Assembly (NCBI RefSeq): GCF_009469595.2
Contig: NZ_SSXV01000024.1
Coordinates: forward strand, 1 to 64,000
Direction: 5' to 3'
Source of the DNA: Thauera sp. 2A1
GTDB lineage: Bacteria; Pseudomonadota; Gammaproteobacteria; Burkholderiales; Rhodocyclaceae
DNA: 64,000 bases
Shown: positions 1 to 7,366 of the stretch, in pieces
Layout: each line of letters starts with the position of its first letter
Position numbering within the stretch: the first letter of the stretch is position 1
Made by a program: the position numbers and the translations under genes
Notes under the pieces: model-generated
Told to the model about the DNA's origin: nothing
The model's input: the letters and a program-made list of their open reading frames with translations, nothing else
Database searches by the model: none

Positions 1-150
1 GTTGATCACCGCGTCGAGCGAACCATCGACCTGCTCGGCACGGCCGAGCGTGGCGACGGTGCGCTTCTTCACCCGTCCCACTTCGTCCCGATAGGACTCG
101 ACGAGCTGGACGTAGCGGCGGCCTCCGGAGGTGGTGAGCTTGACGTGCAT
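1..150 (-). CDS. IS1634-family transposase, N-terminal fragment (runs off window)
   Basis: Reading from the ATG at 150-148 leftwards gives 50 codons without a stop. They begin MHVKLTTSGGRRYVQLVESY and continue with a basic segment ending KKRTVATLGRAEQ. This opening (aromatic/basic start, YVQLVESYRDE, then RTVATLGR) is what I recognise as the N-terminus of IS1634-type DDE transposases, which cut and paste their own element. Only the first 50 residues lie in the window, so the catalytic domain cannot be checked and it is unknown whether the copy is intact. It sits at the left border of the catabolic island and points away from it. Confidence 0.7.
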   Translation of the reverse strand, partial: MHVKLTTSGGRRYVQLVESYRDEVGRVKKRTVATLGRAEQVDGSLDAVIN

Positions 151-374
151 GCCGCCACTCTAACCAGGCACAAGGCCTCGTCAAGTTTGACGGTAACTGT
201 TACAAACGTGCCACCACAGCACTTTTGCGATCATGGCCTTGAAACCCGCGCCGGTGCTGAAGGCACTTTCCGAAAAGGGGCGAAAATCGGGGTTAAGTGT
301 CGAACCCCGGGTTGCTGAGTTGTTGGGGGCAAAGTTCGGGCTAGTCGCTCGTGCTTGAGTTCCAGTCGCCCCAA
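151..374. other. Non-coding end of the insertion element / spacer
   Basis: About 220 bases without a convincing gene lie between the transposase start and the VOC gene. The stretch should hold the terminal inverted repeat of the IS1634-type element. A short dyad GGGGTT-N8-AACCCC is visible near 293-312, but without the other end of the element the exact boundary and any target duplication cannot be placed. Confidence 0.4.
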
Positions 375-785
375 TTAAATCGCCGCCCTCCGCGTTTTCC
401 AATCATGGGGACCGCTTTCGGATGGGTCGAAGTCGAGTTCGACTTCAACCCCGTTCGGATCCATGAAAAAGACCTGCCACGTGTGCAGTTCGCCCGGCGC
501 GCGAATGATGCGGTAGCTGACGCCGGCGGCATCCAGGCGATTCAGCGTGCGCACCAGTCCCTCGGCACGAAATGCCATGTGGTCGAGAACGCCCCGACGC
601 GGCTCGGGCATCTCTTTGACACTGATGACGTGCAGCACGGGTTGCTGCGATATGTAGAGCCAGCAGCCTGGGACGGGAAAAGGCGGACGCGGCCCTTCCT
701 CCATCTCGAGCAGTTCCGTGTAGAAGCGACGCGTCACATCGAGGCGATCGGTAACGATCGTGAAGTGGTCCATTCGCGTGATCAT
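375..785 (-). CDS. VOC-family (glyoxalase/dioxygenase fold) protein
   Basis: The 136-residue protein starts MITRMDHFTIVTDRLDVTRRFY, the typical first beta-alpha unit of a vicinal-oxygen-chelate domain, and ends with the second half (VFFMDPNGVEVELDFD), where a metal-ligand Glu normally sits in the last strand. Candidate ligands are the His in MDHFTIV, the His in VLDHMAFRA and the Glu in VEVELDF. One VOC module of this length normally dimerises. VOC proteins next to ring hydroxylases are often small lyases, isomerases or dioxygenases acting on ring-cleavage intermediates, but the reaction here cannot be read from sequence. It is 69 bp downstream of the SDR at 855-1634 and probably co-transcribed with it, divergently from the dioxygenase operon. 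Confidence 0.8.
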   Translation of the reverse strand: MITRMDHFTIVTDRLDVTRRFYTELLEMEEGPRPPFPVPGCWLYISQQPVLHVISVKEMPEPRRGVLDHMAFRAEGLVRTLNRLDAAGVSYRIIRAPGELHTWQVFFMDPNGVEVELDFDPSESGPHDWKTRRAAI

Positions 786-854
786 GAATTGCTCCGACGG
801 AGGTTGAATTCTGTAAGGCGGCCGGACGCCGTGGTTTGCAGCGGGTGAGCGCTC

Positions 855-1634
855 TTACATGAGCCCGCTGTAGCTTCCACCGTCCACCTGCAAGTTCTGT
901 CCCGATATGTAGGAAGCCTGCATTGAACACAGAAACGCACATGCGGCGGCGAACTCCTCGGGGCGGCCGAATCTGCCTGCAGCGACGGGCTTGAGCATGT
1001 CATGCCGGGCCTCCTCGAAGCTGCACCCGGCTCTCGTCGCCTGCTGTTCGATCATGTAGCGCAGCCGGTCGGTTTCGATCCGCTCCGGCAGCAGGTTATT
1101 GATCGTGACGTTGTCGCGCGCGACGGCTCGCGATAGCGCCTTGGAGAAGGCCGTCAATCCGGTGCGCGCGGCAGTCGAAAGCCCGAGCGGGAGCTGCGGC
1201 GATTTCACCATCGCGGAGGTGATATTGACGATGCGCCCGAACTTGCGCTTCCGCATTCCCCCCACGACGGCCTGGATGAGGAGTATCCCGGACAGCATGT
1301 TGGCTTCGATGGCGCCCAGCCACGCTGCGTGATCCCAATCCTCGATCCTGCCGGGCGCGGGCCCGCCGTTATTAGTGACCAGGATGTCCGGTTCATCGCA
1401 CGCGGCAAGCAGAAGCTGCCGCCCTCGCTCGGTATCGAGGTCGGCAACGACGGTGGCGGGCCTCACTCCGGTCTCCCGCGCGATCTCGTCTACCGCCAAG
1501 CTCAGGCGCTCCTCGTCACGTCCATTGAGGATGACCGCACAGCCTTCCCGCGCCAACGCCAAGGCACAGGCTTTTCCAAGGCCGCGCGAGGAGGCGCACA
1601 CGATCGCCCGACGTCCATTGATTCCGAAATCCAT
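855..1634 (-). CDS. SDR-family oxidoreductase with atypical catalytic site
   Basis: 259 residues with a Rossmann start MDFGINGRRAIVCASSRGLG in which the usual TGxxxGIG cofactor motif reads ASSRGLG, an NNGG motif (LVTNNGGPAPG) and the C-terminal VDGG typical of FabG-like short-chain dehydrogenases. The usual catalytic Tyr-x3-Lys is replaced: the segment reads LSTAARTGLTAFSKAL, so aligned Tyr is Ser and Lys is Arg. Such FabG-like variants exist as a recognised SDR subgroup, so this is not a pseudogene signal, and a second one occurs at 21384-22235. A role oxidising an alcohol intermediate of the catabolic route is inferred from context only. The gene is divergent from the dioxygenase at 1896. 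Confidence 0.85.
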   Translation of the reverse strand: MDFGINGRRAIVCASSRGLGKACALALAREGCAVILNGRDEERLSLAVDEIARETGVRPATVVADLDTERGRQLLLAACDEPDILVTNNGGPAPGRIEDWDHAAWLGAIEANMLSGILLIQAVVGGMRKRKFGRIVNITSAMVKSPQLPLGLSTAARTGLTAFSKALSRAVARDNVTINNLLPERIETDRLRYMIEQQATRAGCSFEEARHDMLKPVAAGRFGRPEEFAAACAFLCSMQASYISGQNLQVDGGSYSGLM

Positions 1635-1772
1635 TCAGCTCTCCTGCCACGTCTTGAACTTGCCTCGCAGGGACGGCATTGATCCACTTTACGGGAAAAG
1701 TGTTCAACTTCCACAAAGCCACACAAGCCTGCGCATCTCGCGTTTAGTCGAGGGGCACCACCGGCCATTTTG

Positions 1773-1786
1773 TTGACATAGATCAA
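1773..1786. promoter_or_regulatory. FNR/CRP-type binding site
   Basis: TTGAC-ATAG-ATCAA differs from the FNR/Anr consensus TTGAT-N4-ATCAA at one base. It lies about 110 bp upstream of the dioxygenase alpha gene (1896) and 139 bp upstream of the divergent SDR (1634), a spacing compatible with class I/II activation of either promoter. Binding is inferred from the match alone; a CRP-like protein is an alternative. Confidence 0.45.
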
Positions 1787-1824
1787 ATCACACCGTGAGC
1801 AACGGTAGGATACTCCGCTTAAAT

Positions 1825-1851
1825 TATACATCTTTTGTGTTTATGTTCAGT
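1825..1851. promoter_or_regulatory. Island operator, copy 1 (ACA-N13-TGT)
   Basis: TATACA-N13-TGTTCAGT, centred near 1837, about 45-70 bp before the ATG of the dioxygenase alpha subunit. It matches the dyad found in seven other promoter regions of the window (26491, 28096, 36002, 39709, 45014, 51869 and 63091 mark their ACA starts). Presumed repressor or activator operator for the 1896-7300 operon. Confidence 0.6.
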
Positions 1852-1895
1852 TTTCAAGCACAGACGAACGGACGACCTTCAAGGAGGAGGACCAC

Positions 1896-3290
1896 ATGGA
1901 CAGAAAATCGAACCCCAAACTCTCGGACGGCACCCTGCTTTCCGATCTGATCAACCTCGAAACCCGCGAAGTCAAGATGCGGGCGCTTTCCGATCCCGAA
2001 CTGTTCGAGCTCGAGATGGAGCGCATCTTCGCCAAGACCTGGGTATTCCTGGGGCACGAAACCGAAATCCCGAACAAGGGCGATTTCGTTGTCCGCGACA
2101 TGGGATCGGATTCCGTGCTGATGGCACGCGGGGCGGACGGCGAGGTGCACGTCTCCCTCAACGTCTGCCCCCATCGGGGCATGAAGATCTCGACCCACGA
2201 CGTGGGTAACACGATGACTCACGTCTGTATCTACCACGGCTGGGCATTCAAGCCGAACGGCGACTTCATCGGCGCGCCGGTCGAGAAGGAATGCATGCAC
2301 GGAAAGATGATGACCAAGCAGGAACTTGGCCTGAAGAAGGCGCGCGTCGCGATCTATGGCGGCTTGGTCTTCGCGACATGGAACATCGAGGGCCCTAGCT
2401 TCGAGGACTTCCTCGGCGATGCGAAATGGTATTTCGACACGCTCTGGTGCCGCACTGACAAGGGCATGGAAGTGCTGGGCCCCCCGCAGCGTTTCACGAT
2501 CCGTGCGAACTGGAAGACCGCCTGCGAGCAGTCGGCGTCGGACGGATTCCATGTGCTGACCCTGCACCGCTGGCTGTCGGAAGTGGGCCCCTATCGCAAG
2601 CCCGGCAGCGAAGGTGGTGGCGGCGATCTGACGCCGGAGATGTACGGCACCGAGGTCTACACCGCGCACGCACATACCATGCGATGCATCGAGCTGGACC
2701 GCAAGATCCGACGCCTGACGGGGAAGGACCCGAGCGAGTTGTCGATCAAGGAGAAACTCGAGGCGCTGCCCCCGCCGGGCATCACGCCCGAGATGCTGCC
2801 GGAAGTGCTCCGTCGCTTCAGCGATGACCAGCTGCGCGTCATGGCCTGGCGTCCGCCCCAGGTGGGCAACTTCTTTCCCAACGGGCTGTTCGAGTTCGTC
2901 TACATCCCCTCGCCCGATGGCGTGATCGGGGTCATGGCGCTGCATGCGTATGTCCCGAAGGGGCCGGACAAGCTGGAATTCGTGAACTGGATCCTGGCCG
3001 AGAAGGACACTCCGCCGGAACTGAAGGCCAAGATGCTGCGCCTTGGCGTCCAACTCCTGGGCACTTCGGGGATGGTCGAGCAGGACGATTCGGACACCTG
3101 GCCGCACCAGACGCTCGCGGCGAAGGGTGCCGTGAGCAAGCACATCACGATGAAGTATCAGTCGATGTACGAGAACAACAGGCTCGAAGGCTGGCCGGGC
3201 CCGGGCGATGTCGGCGACGGCTTCACGAAGGACGACACCCAGTGGCGCTGGTGGGAATACTGGTACGAACTGATGACTGCCGAGAACTGA
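1896..3290 (+). CDS. Aromatic ring-hydroxylating dioxygenase, large (alpha) subunit, copy 1
   Basis: 464 residues. The Rieske [2Fe-2S] ligands are C91-x-H93 (NVCPHRGMKIS) and C111-x2-H114 (CIYHGW). The mononuclear iron site follows as D216-x2-H219-x4-H224 (ASDGFHVLTLHRW), with a further acidic stretch EQDDSDTW for the third ligand. Length and layout are those of a full ring-hydroxylating dioxygenase alpha chain that adds O2 to an aromatic ring to give a cis-diol, in the cytoplasm. A strong ribosome site AAGGAGGAGG precedes the ATG. The beta subunit follows at 3330. It is very similar, over its whole length and without gaps at the N-terminus, to the alpha subunit at 32577-33971. No reductase or ferredoxin lies in this operon, so electrons probably come from the ferredoxin/reductase at 28980-30572 or the ferredoxin at 39780. 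The substrate is unknown. Confidence 0.93.
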   Translation: MDRKSNPKLSDGTLLSDLINLETREVKMRALSDPELFELEMERIFAKTWVFLGHETEIPNKGDFVVRDMGSDSVLMARGADGEVHVSLNVCPHRGMKISTHDVGNTMTHVCIYHGWAFKPNGDFIGAPVEKECMHGKMMTKQELGLKKARVAIYGGLVFATWNIEGPSFEDFLGDAKWYFDTLWCRTDKGMEVLGPPQRFTIRANWKTACEQSASDGFHVLTLHRWLSEVGPYRKPGSEGGGGDLTPEMYGTEVYTAHAHTMRCIELDRKIRRLTGKDPSELSIKEKLEALPPPGITPEMLPEVLRRFSDDQLRVMAWRPPQVGNFFPNGLFEFVYIPSPDGVIGVMALHAYVPKGPDKLEFVNWILAEKDTPPELKAKMLRLGVQLLGTSGMVEQDDSDTWPHQTLAAKGAVSKHITMKYQSMYENNRLEGWPGPGDVGDGFTKDDTQWRWWEYWYELMTAEN

Positions 3291-3329
3291 TCACAGCGCG
3301 ACTAACTACCCCTATTTCAGGAGACCTCC

Positions 3330-3899
3330 ATGCTTCAGCAACTGCTCGAACCGACTCCGCTGCCGCCCTCGATCAAGGCGAACCGTATTCCCTCCGGCAG
3401 CGATACCTACAACGAGGTTCTCGACTTCCTCTACGACGAAGCCGAAATGCTCGACAACCTGCGCCTCGGCGAATGGGCGGAGCTGCTCACCAAGGACCTC
3501 GAATACAACGCGCCCCTGCGCCACACGCGTTCGACGTCACAGTTCGACCAGACCTATTCGCGCAACGTCCAGCACCTGCACGAGAATTACGGCTCGATGC
3601 TCATGCGGGTCAAGCGCATTACCGACACCAAGAGCGCCTGGGGCGAGGATCCGCCATCGCGCATCAAGCGTCTGGTCACGAACGTACGCGTCTACCGAAT
3701 CGACGACAGCGATGACCTGAAGGTCGAGAGCTATCTGCTCCTCACACGCAGCCGTTTCGATTTCGACTACTTCGACCTGATCCCCTGCGTCCGCCACGAC
3801 ATTCTGCGCCGCGAGGATGGCGCGCTGAAACTCGCTCGCCGCGAGATCCTGCTCGACCAAGTCGTCATCGGCACCCCCAACCTGGGCGTGATCCTTTAG
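3330..3899 (+). CDS. Aromatic ring-hydroxylating dioxygenase, small (beta) subunit, copy 1
   Basis: 189 residues of the SnoaL-like alpha+beta fold of dioxygenase beta subunits, with the family signatures YNEVLDFLYDEAEMLDNLR near the start, MRVKRITDT-SAWGEDPPSRIKR in the middle and the R-hydrophobic SYLLLTRSRFDF strand. It has no metal ligands and a structural role in the alpha3beta3 hexamer. It starts 39 bp after the alpha gene behind GGAGACCTCC. Its paralogue is 31974-32537, also paired with its own alpha subunit. Confidence 0.93.
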   Translation: MLQQLLEPTPLPPSIKANRIPSGSDTYNEVLDFLYDEAEMLDNLRLGEWAELLTKDLEYNAPLRHTRSTSQFDQTYSRNVQHLHENYGSMLMRVKRITDTKSAWGEDPPSRIKRLVTNVRVYRIDDSDDLKVESYLLLTRSRFDFDYFDLIPCVRHDILRREDGALKLARREILLDQVVIGTPNLGVIL

Positions 3900-3936
3900 A
3901 CGCGCAACGGCGACCACTACCACAAACATACCGCCT

Positions 3937-3966
3937 GCATGCCGCTCGGCCACGTGCGCGGCATGC
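3937..3966 (+). other. Intercistronic stem-loop
   Basis: Perfect 9-bp arms GCATGCCGC / GCGGCATGC around a 12-base loop, between the dioxygenase beta stop (3899) and the amidohydrolase ATG (3993). There is no following T-run, so it is more likely an mRNA-stability or processing element than a rho-independent terminator. Confidence 0.45.
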
Positions 3967-3992
3967 GAGGGCGGAATCGGAGACAACACGCG

Positions 3993-5309
3993 ATGAAACT
4001 TGAAGAACTCATCCTCGTCAGCATCGACGACCACGCCATCGAACCCCCGAACGCCTTTGCGCGCCACATGCCGGCCCGCTTCAAGGGGCGCGAGCCTCAC
4101 ATCGAGAAGCATAAGGGTCGTGACGTGTGGGTTTTCGAAGGACGGGCAACCGGCTACATGGGCCTCAACTCGGTCGTCGGTCGCCCCAAGGAAGAGTACG
4201 GCATGGAGCCGCTCGGTTACGAACACATGAGGCGCGGCACTTGGGACGTCCAGGCGCGCGTCGACGACATGAACGCCAATGGCGTGCTCGGCTCGCTGTG
4301 TTTCCCGACCTTCCCCGGCTTCGCGGGGCAGCGCTTCCAGCAGTACGAGAACGCGCGCGACGTATCGCTCGCCGCCATCCAGGCCTACAACGACTGGCAC
4401 CTGCACGACTGGTGCAACGCCGCCCCGGGTCGCTTCATCCCGATGGCGCTGATTCCCTGGTGGGATCCGCAGGCCGCCGCCGCCGAAATCAACCGCATGG
4501 CGAAGGACGGGGTGCACGCGATCTCCTTCTCCGACAACCCCGCCCTGCATGGCTTCCCATCGATCCACGATTCGTACTGGGACCCGGTGTGGAAGGCCTG
4601 CGCGGACAACGCGGTGGTCATCAACTGCCACATCGGCACCGGCGTCAAGGCCGAGCACGCCTCCGACCTGTCGCCGATCGACGCGTGGATCACTTCGATG
4701 CCGATCTCGATCGCGAACTCGGCGGCCGACTGGATCTGGGCTCCAATGTGGAGGAAGTACCCGACGCTGAAGATGGCGCTTTCCGAGGGCGGCATCGGGT
4801 GGATTCCCTACCTCCTCGAGCGCGCGGATTTCACCCACCGGCATCACAAGGCCTGGACGAATGCCAGCTTCGGCGGCAAGAAGCCGAGCGAAATCTTCAA
4901 GGAGCACATCATCACGTGTTTCATCGAGGACGACTTCGGCCTGCAGAACCTGAAGCACATCGGTGAAGACATGGTTGGCTGGGAATGCGACTACCCGCAT
5001 TCCGATTGCACCTGGCCGAATTCTCCGGAAGTGGTGTGGGGGAGCTTCAGGCACCTCCCCGACGAGACCATCGCCAAGGTCACTCACCGGAACGTGATGC
5101 GCGAATACAGCTACGACCCGTTCGCGATCCTCGGCCGCGAGAACTGCACCGTAGGCGCGCTGCGCGCGCAGGCTCGCGCCAAGGGCATCGACACCTCGCC
5201 CACGCAAGGCATGGGGGGCGCGGCACCGAAGCGGGAAGCCGGCAAACCGGTCACTTCGGGCGACATCAACGCCATGTTCAAACAGGCGGACGCCGAGACC
5301 GCACTCTGA
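3993..5309 (+). CDS. Amidohydrolase-2 family protein (ACMSD-like decarboxylase/hydrolase), copy 1
   Basis: 438 residues of the metal-dependent amidohydrolase TIM barrel close to 2-amino-3-carboxymuconate-semialdehyde decarboxylase and related aromatic decarboxylases. Visible features are an N-terminal SIDDHAIEP motif in place of the usual H/E-x-H strand, NDWHLHDWC, the INCHIGTG strand-5 histidine, SEGGIGWIPY, and a C-terminal WECDYPHSDCTWP carrying the strand-8 Asp. I choose the ATG at 3993, not an earlier in-frame ATG at 3939, because the near-identical paralogue at 61696-63003 begins MKLEDLILVS at the equivalent place and GGAG precedes it. It follows the dioxygenase genes and probably decarboxylates or hydrolyses a product of ring attack. 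The exact reaction is unknown. Confidence 0.88.
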   Translation: MKLEELILVSIDDHAIEPPNAFARHMPARFKGREPHIEKHKGRDVWVFEGRATGYMGLNSVVGRPKEEYGMEPLGYEHMRRGTWDVQARVDDMNANGVLGSLCFPTFPGFAGQRFQQYENARDVSLAAIQAYNDWHLHDWCNAAPGRFIPMALIPWWDPQAAAAEINRMAKDGVHAISFSDNPALHGFPSIHDSYWDPVWKACADNAVVINCHIGTGVKAEHASDLSPIDAWITSMPISIANSAADWIWAPMWRKYPTLKMALSEGGIGWIPYLLERADFTHRHHKAWTNASFGGKKPSEIFKEHIITCFIEDDFGLQNLKHIGEDMVGWECDYPHSDCTWPNSPEVVWGSFRHLPDETIAKVTHRNVMREYSYDPFAILGRENCTVGALRAQARAKGIDTSPTQGMGGAAPKREAGKPVTSGDINAMFKQADAETAL

Positions 5310-5353
5310 TCCGGGGGCGCTTCACGGTGCCCGCAGCATGAGAGGAAGACATC

Positions 5354-5376
5354 CCGCGCTATCCGCGATAGCGCGG
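5354..5376 (+). other. Intercistronic stem-loop
   Basis: A perfect 10-bp stem CCGCGCTATC / GATAGCGCGG with a three-base loop CGC, in the 113-bp gap between the amidohydrolase and the FAD oxidoreductase. No T-run follows. It may damp read-through or protect the upstream mRNA. Confidence 0.5.
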
Positions 5377-5422
5377 CGGGCGCCCTCACGCCCGACGATG
5401 GAACCGATAACGGGAGATATCC

Positions 5423-7006
5423 ATGAGCGAACAATACGACATCGTGGTCGCCGGTGGTGGCCACAACGGTCTGGTGGCCGCGTGCTACCTGGCGAAGGCG
5501 GGACTGAAGGTATGCGTCGTCGAGAAAAACGACAAGGTCGGCGGCGGCGTCATGACGCGCGAGCTGACGGCGCCGGGCTTCAAGCATGACGTCTGCTCGG
5601 TCGCACACACCCTGCTGCAGGCCAACCCATTGCTGCGCAACGACGAACTGCAGCTGAAATCGAAGTTCGGGCTGAAGTACATCAACCCCGACAAGATGAC
5701 TGCGATCTTCTACGACGACGGGACCACGCTCGAGTTCTACACCGACCTTGAGCAGACTGCCCAAGCGATCGCAAAATTCTCGCAGAAGGATGCGGAAGCC
5801 TACCGGCGCTTCAACAAGGAGGTTTTCCAGAACCTCGACATGATGGTGATGGGCATGTTCCATGCACCCCCGAACGCGGGGGCGCAAGCCGTGATGATGG
5901 AGCAGAGCGTGGTCGGGCAATCGCTGATGCGAACCCAGTCGATGAGCGCATGGGACTTCATCTGCGAATGGTTCGAGCACCCCAAGGTGCGCATCGCGTT
6001 GGCCCGCTATGCCTCGGAAGCCATGATGAACCCGTTCAACAACGGCACGGGATTCGGTTTCTACATCATTCTGCCCTTCATGCACCGCTACGGTGTCGGC
6101 ATTCCCGTCGGCGGCTCGGGCGCCTTCGCGGACAAGCTGCGGGAGTGCTTCGAATCGCATGGCGGCGCGGTACGCGTCAATGCACCCGTCAAGCAGATGC
6201 GCATGGATGGCAGCAAGGTGACGGGCGTCGTGCTCGAATCGGGCGAGGAGATCATCGCGAGGAAAGGCGTCATCTCGACGATGCACGTGCAACAGGTGTT
6301 CCCGCACATGGTGCCGGGCGCAAATCTGCCGGAAGGATTCGAGCCGCGGATTCGGGGGCTGAAACGCAACAGCTTCCAGCCCTTCAACCTGCACCTCGCG
6401 CTGCACGAGGCGCCGCAGTACAAGGTCGGTCCTGCGGTGGACGATTTCTTCTGGGTCGAGCGTTCGCACTCCGACTGGGAGGAGTTCGCACGCGCCTTCT
6501 CCGATCTCGAATACGGCATCCCGCGCCGCGACTTCGTCGCCTACGTGATGCAGGACGTCTATGACAAGACGCGGGCACCCGAGGGCAAGCGTGTGCTCAA
6601 CATGTACGCGTTCTGCCCCTACAACGTAAAGGGCGGCCCGCAGCGTTGGGACGAGATCGGCAAGGAAATCGCTTACGGATTCCTCGACGACCTGCGCAAG
6701 CTCACGACCAATATGGGCGACGACAACATCATCGGTTTCTCGTGGTTCACACCGCTCGATATCGAGCGCCACAACAACGCGATGATCGGTGCGGACATCC
6801 TGCACTTCGGCTCGTACAACTGGCAGATCGCGGGCAACCGCCCTGCCCCGGGCTACGGGCAGTACAAGTCGCCGGTGGCAGGTCTGTACATGGCGGGCGC
6901 GTCCACCCATCCGGGGGGCGGAGTCACCGCAGCGTCCGGACGCAATGCGGCACAGGTGGTGTTGGAAGACCTGGGCATGGATTTCGACGACCTCATCGAA
7001 AACTGA
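5423..7006 (+). CDS. FAD-dependent oxidoreductase, phytoene desaturase-like
   Basis: 527 residues starting MSEQYDIVVAGGGHNGLVAA, a dinucleotide-binding GxGHNGL motif, then VVEKNDKVGGGVMTREL, as in the phytoene dehydrogenase/NAD(P)-FAD amine-oxidase-like family (COG1233 type). The C-terminus carries the second FAD contact LYMAGASTHPGGGVTAASGRNAA. The family abstracts hydride from alkene, alcohol or ring positions. Here it could desaturate or aromatise a ring of the substrate, an inference from its place after a dioxygenase and an amidohydrolase. The start follows an upstream GGGAG. It is the third large gene of the 1896-7300 operon. Confidence 0.85.
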   Translation: MSEQYDIVVAGGGHNGLVAACYLAKAGLKVCVVEKNDKVGGGVMTRELTAPGFKHDVCSVAHTLLQANPLLRNDELQLKSKFGLKYINPDKMTAIFYDDGTTLEFYTDLEQTAQAIAKFSQKDAEAYRRFNKEVFQNLDMMVMGMFHAPPNAGAQAVMMEQSVVGQSLMRTQSMSAWDFICEWFEHPKVRIALARYASEAMMNPFNNGTGFGFYIILPFMHRYGVGIPVGGSGAFADKLRECFESHGGAVRVNAPVKQMRMDGSKVTGVVLESGEEIIARKGVISTMHVQQVFPHMVPGANLPEGFEPRIRGLKRNSFQPFNLHLALHEAPQYKVGPAVDDFFWVERSHSDWEEFARAFSDLEYGIPRRDFVAYVMQDVYDKTRAPEGKRVLNMYAFCPYNVKGGPQRWDEIGKEIAYGFLDDLRKLTTNMGDDNIIGFSWFTPLDIERHNNAMIGADILHFGSYNWQIAGNRPAPGYGQYKSPVAGLYMAGASTHPGGGVTAASGRNAAQVVLEDLGMDFDDLIEN

Positions 7007-7072
7007 CCCGTGGAACGCCGCGACCGCGTCGCGCGGTTGCGGTCACGTCCAACGTGATGGAGAGCGGCAGCC

Positions 7073-7300
7073 GTGAAGATGTTCAGCAAGGAAGGCGTGG
7101 AGATGGTCGAAGTGAAGTCCATCCAGCGAAAGGACGACACCCTGGTCATGAAGGGCAAGGTCATGGGCTCGATGGCCACCACCATCCTGATCCGCCCCGA
7201 AGACTGCTGGCAGGCGCTGCAGCTGCTCGGTTGGCGGACGCTGCTGCGGATGCCGTTGATCCTGTTTCGGGGCTACCGCCACGCCGCAAGATCAAGCTGA
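7073..7300 (+). CDS. Small conserved-looking hypothetical protein
   Basis: 75 residues, not recognised. It begins with a GTG at 7073, preceded at good distance by GGAGAG. An ATG at 7079 is an alternative start. The first half (EVKSIQRKDDTLVMKGKVMGSMATTILIRPEDCW) looks like a small beta-rich fold and the second half (LLGWRTLLRMPLILFRGYR) is hydrophobic and basic, perhaps membrane-associated. It is last in the dioxygenase operon, 66 bp behind the FAD oxidoreductase, and converges on the MFS gene at 7367. Confidence 0.6.
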   Translation: MKMFSKEGVEMVEVKSIQRKDDTLVMKGKVMGSMATTILIRPEDCWQALQLLGWRTLLRMPLILFRGYRHAARSS

Positions 7301-7366
7301 TTCGCGGTCGCTCGCACATAGCGCAGCAGTAAAGGGGCGCCCCTCTCCTTGATAGGCCTCGGATCT

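Noticed and set aside
1838..1845. TGTTTATG as the right arm of the first operator
   Set aside because: With that arm the left half would be TTAAAT, without ACA. Shifting by six bases gives TATACA-N13-TGTTCAG, which keeps the constant spacing of the other copies.
7334..7345. AGGGGCGCCCCT palindrome between converging genes as a terminator
   Set aside because: Twelve bases with no loop room and no T-run. It is more likely chance in GC-rich DNA.
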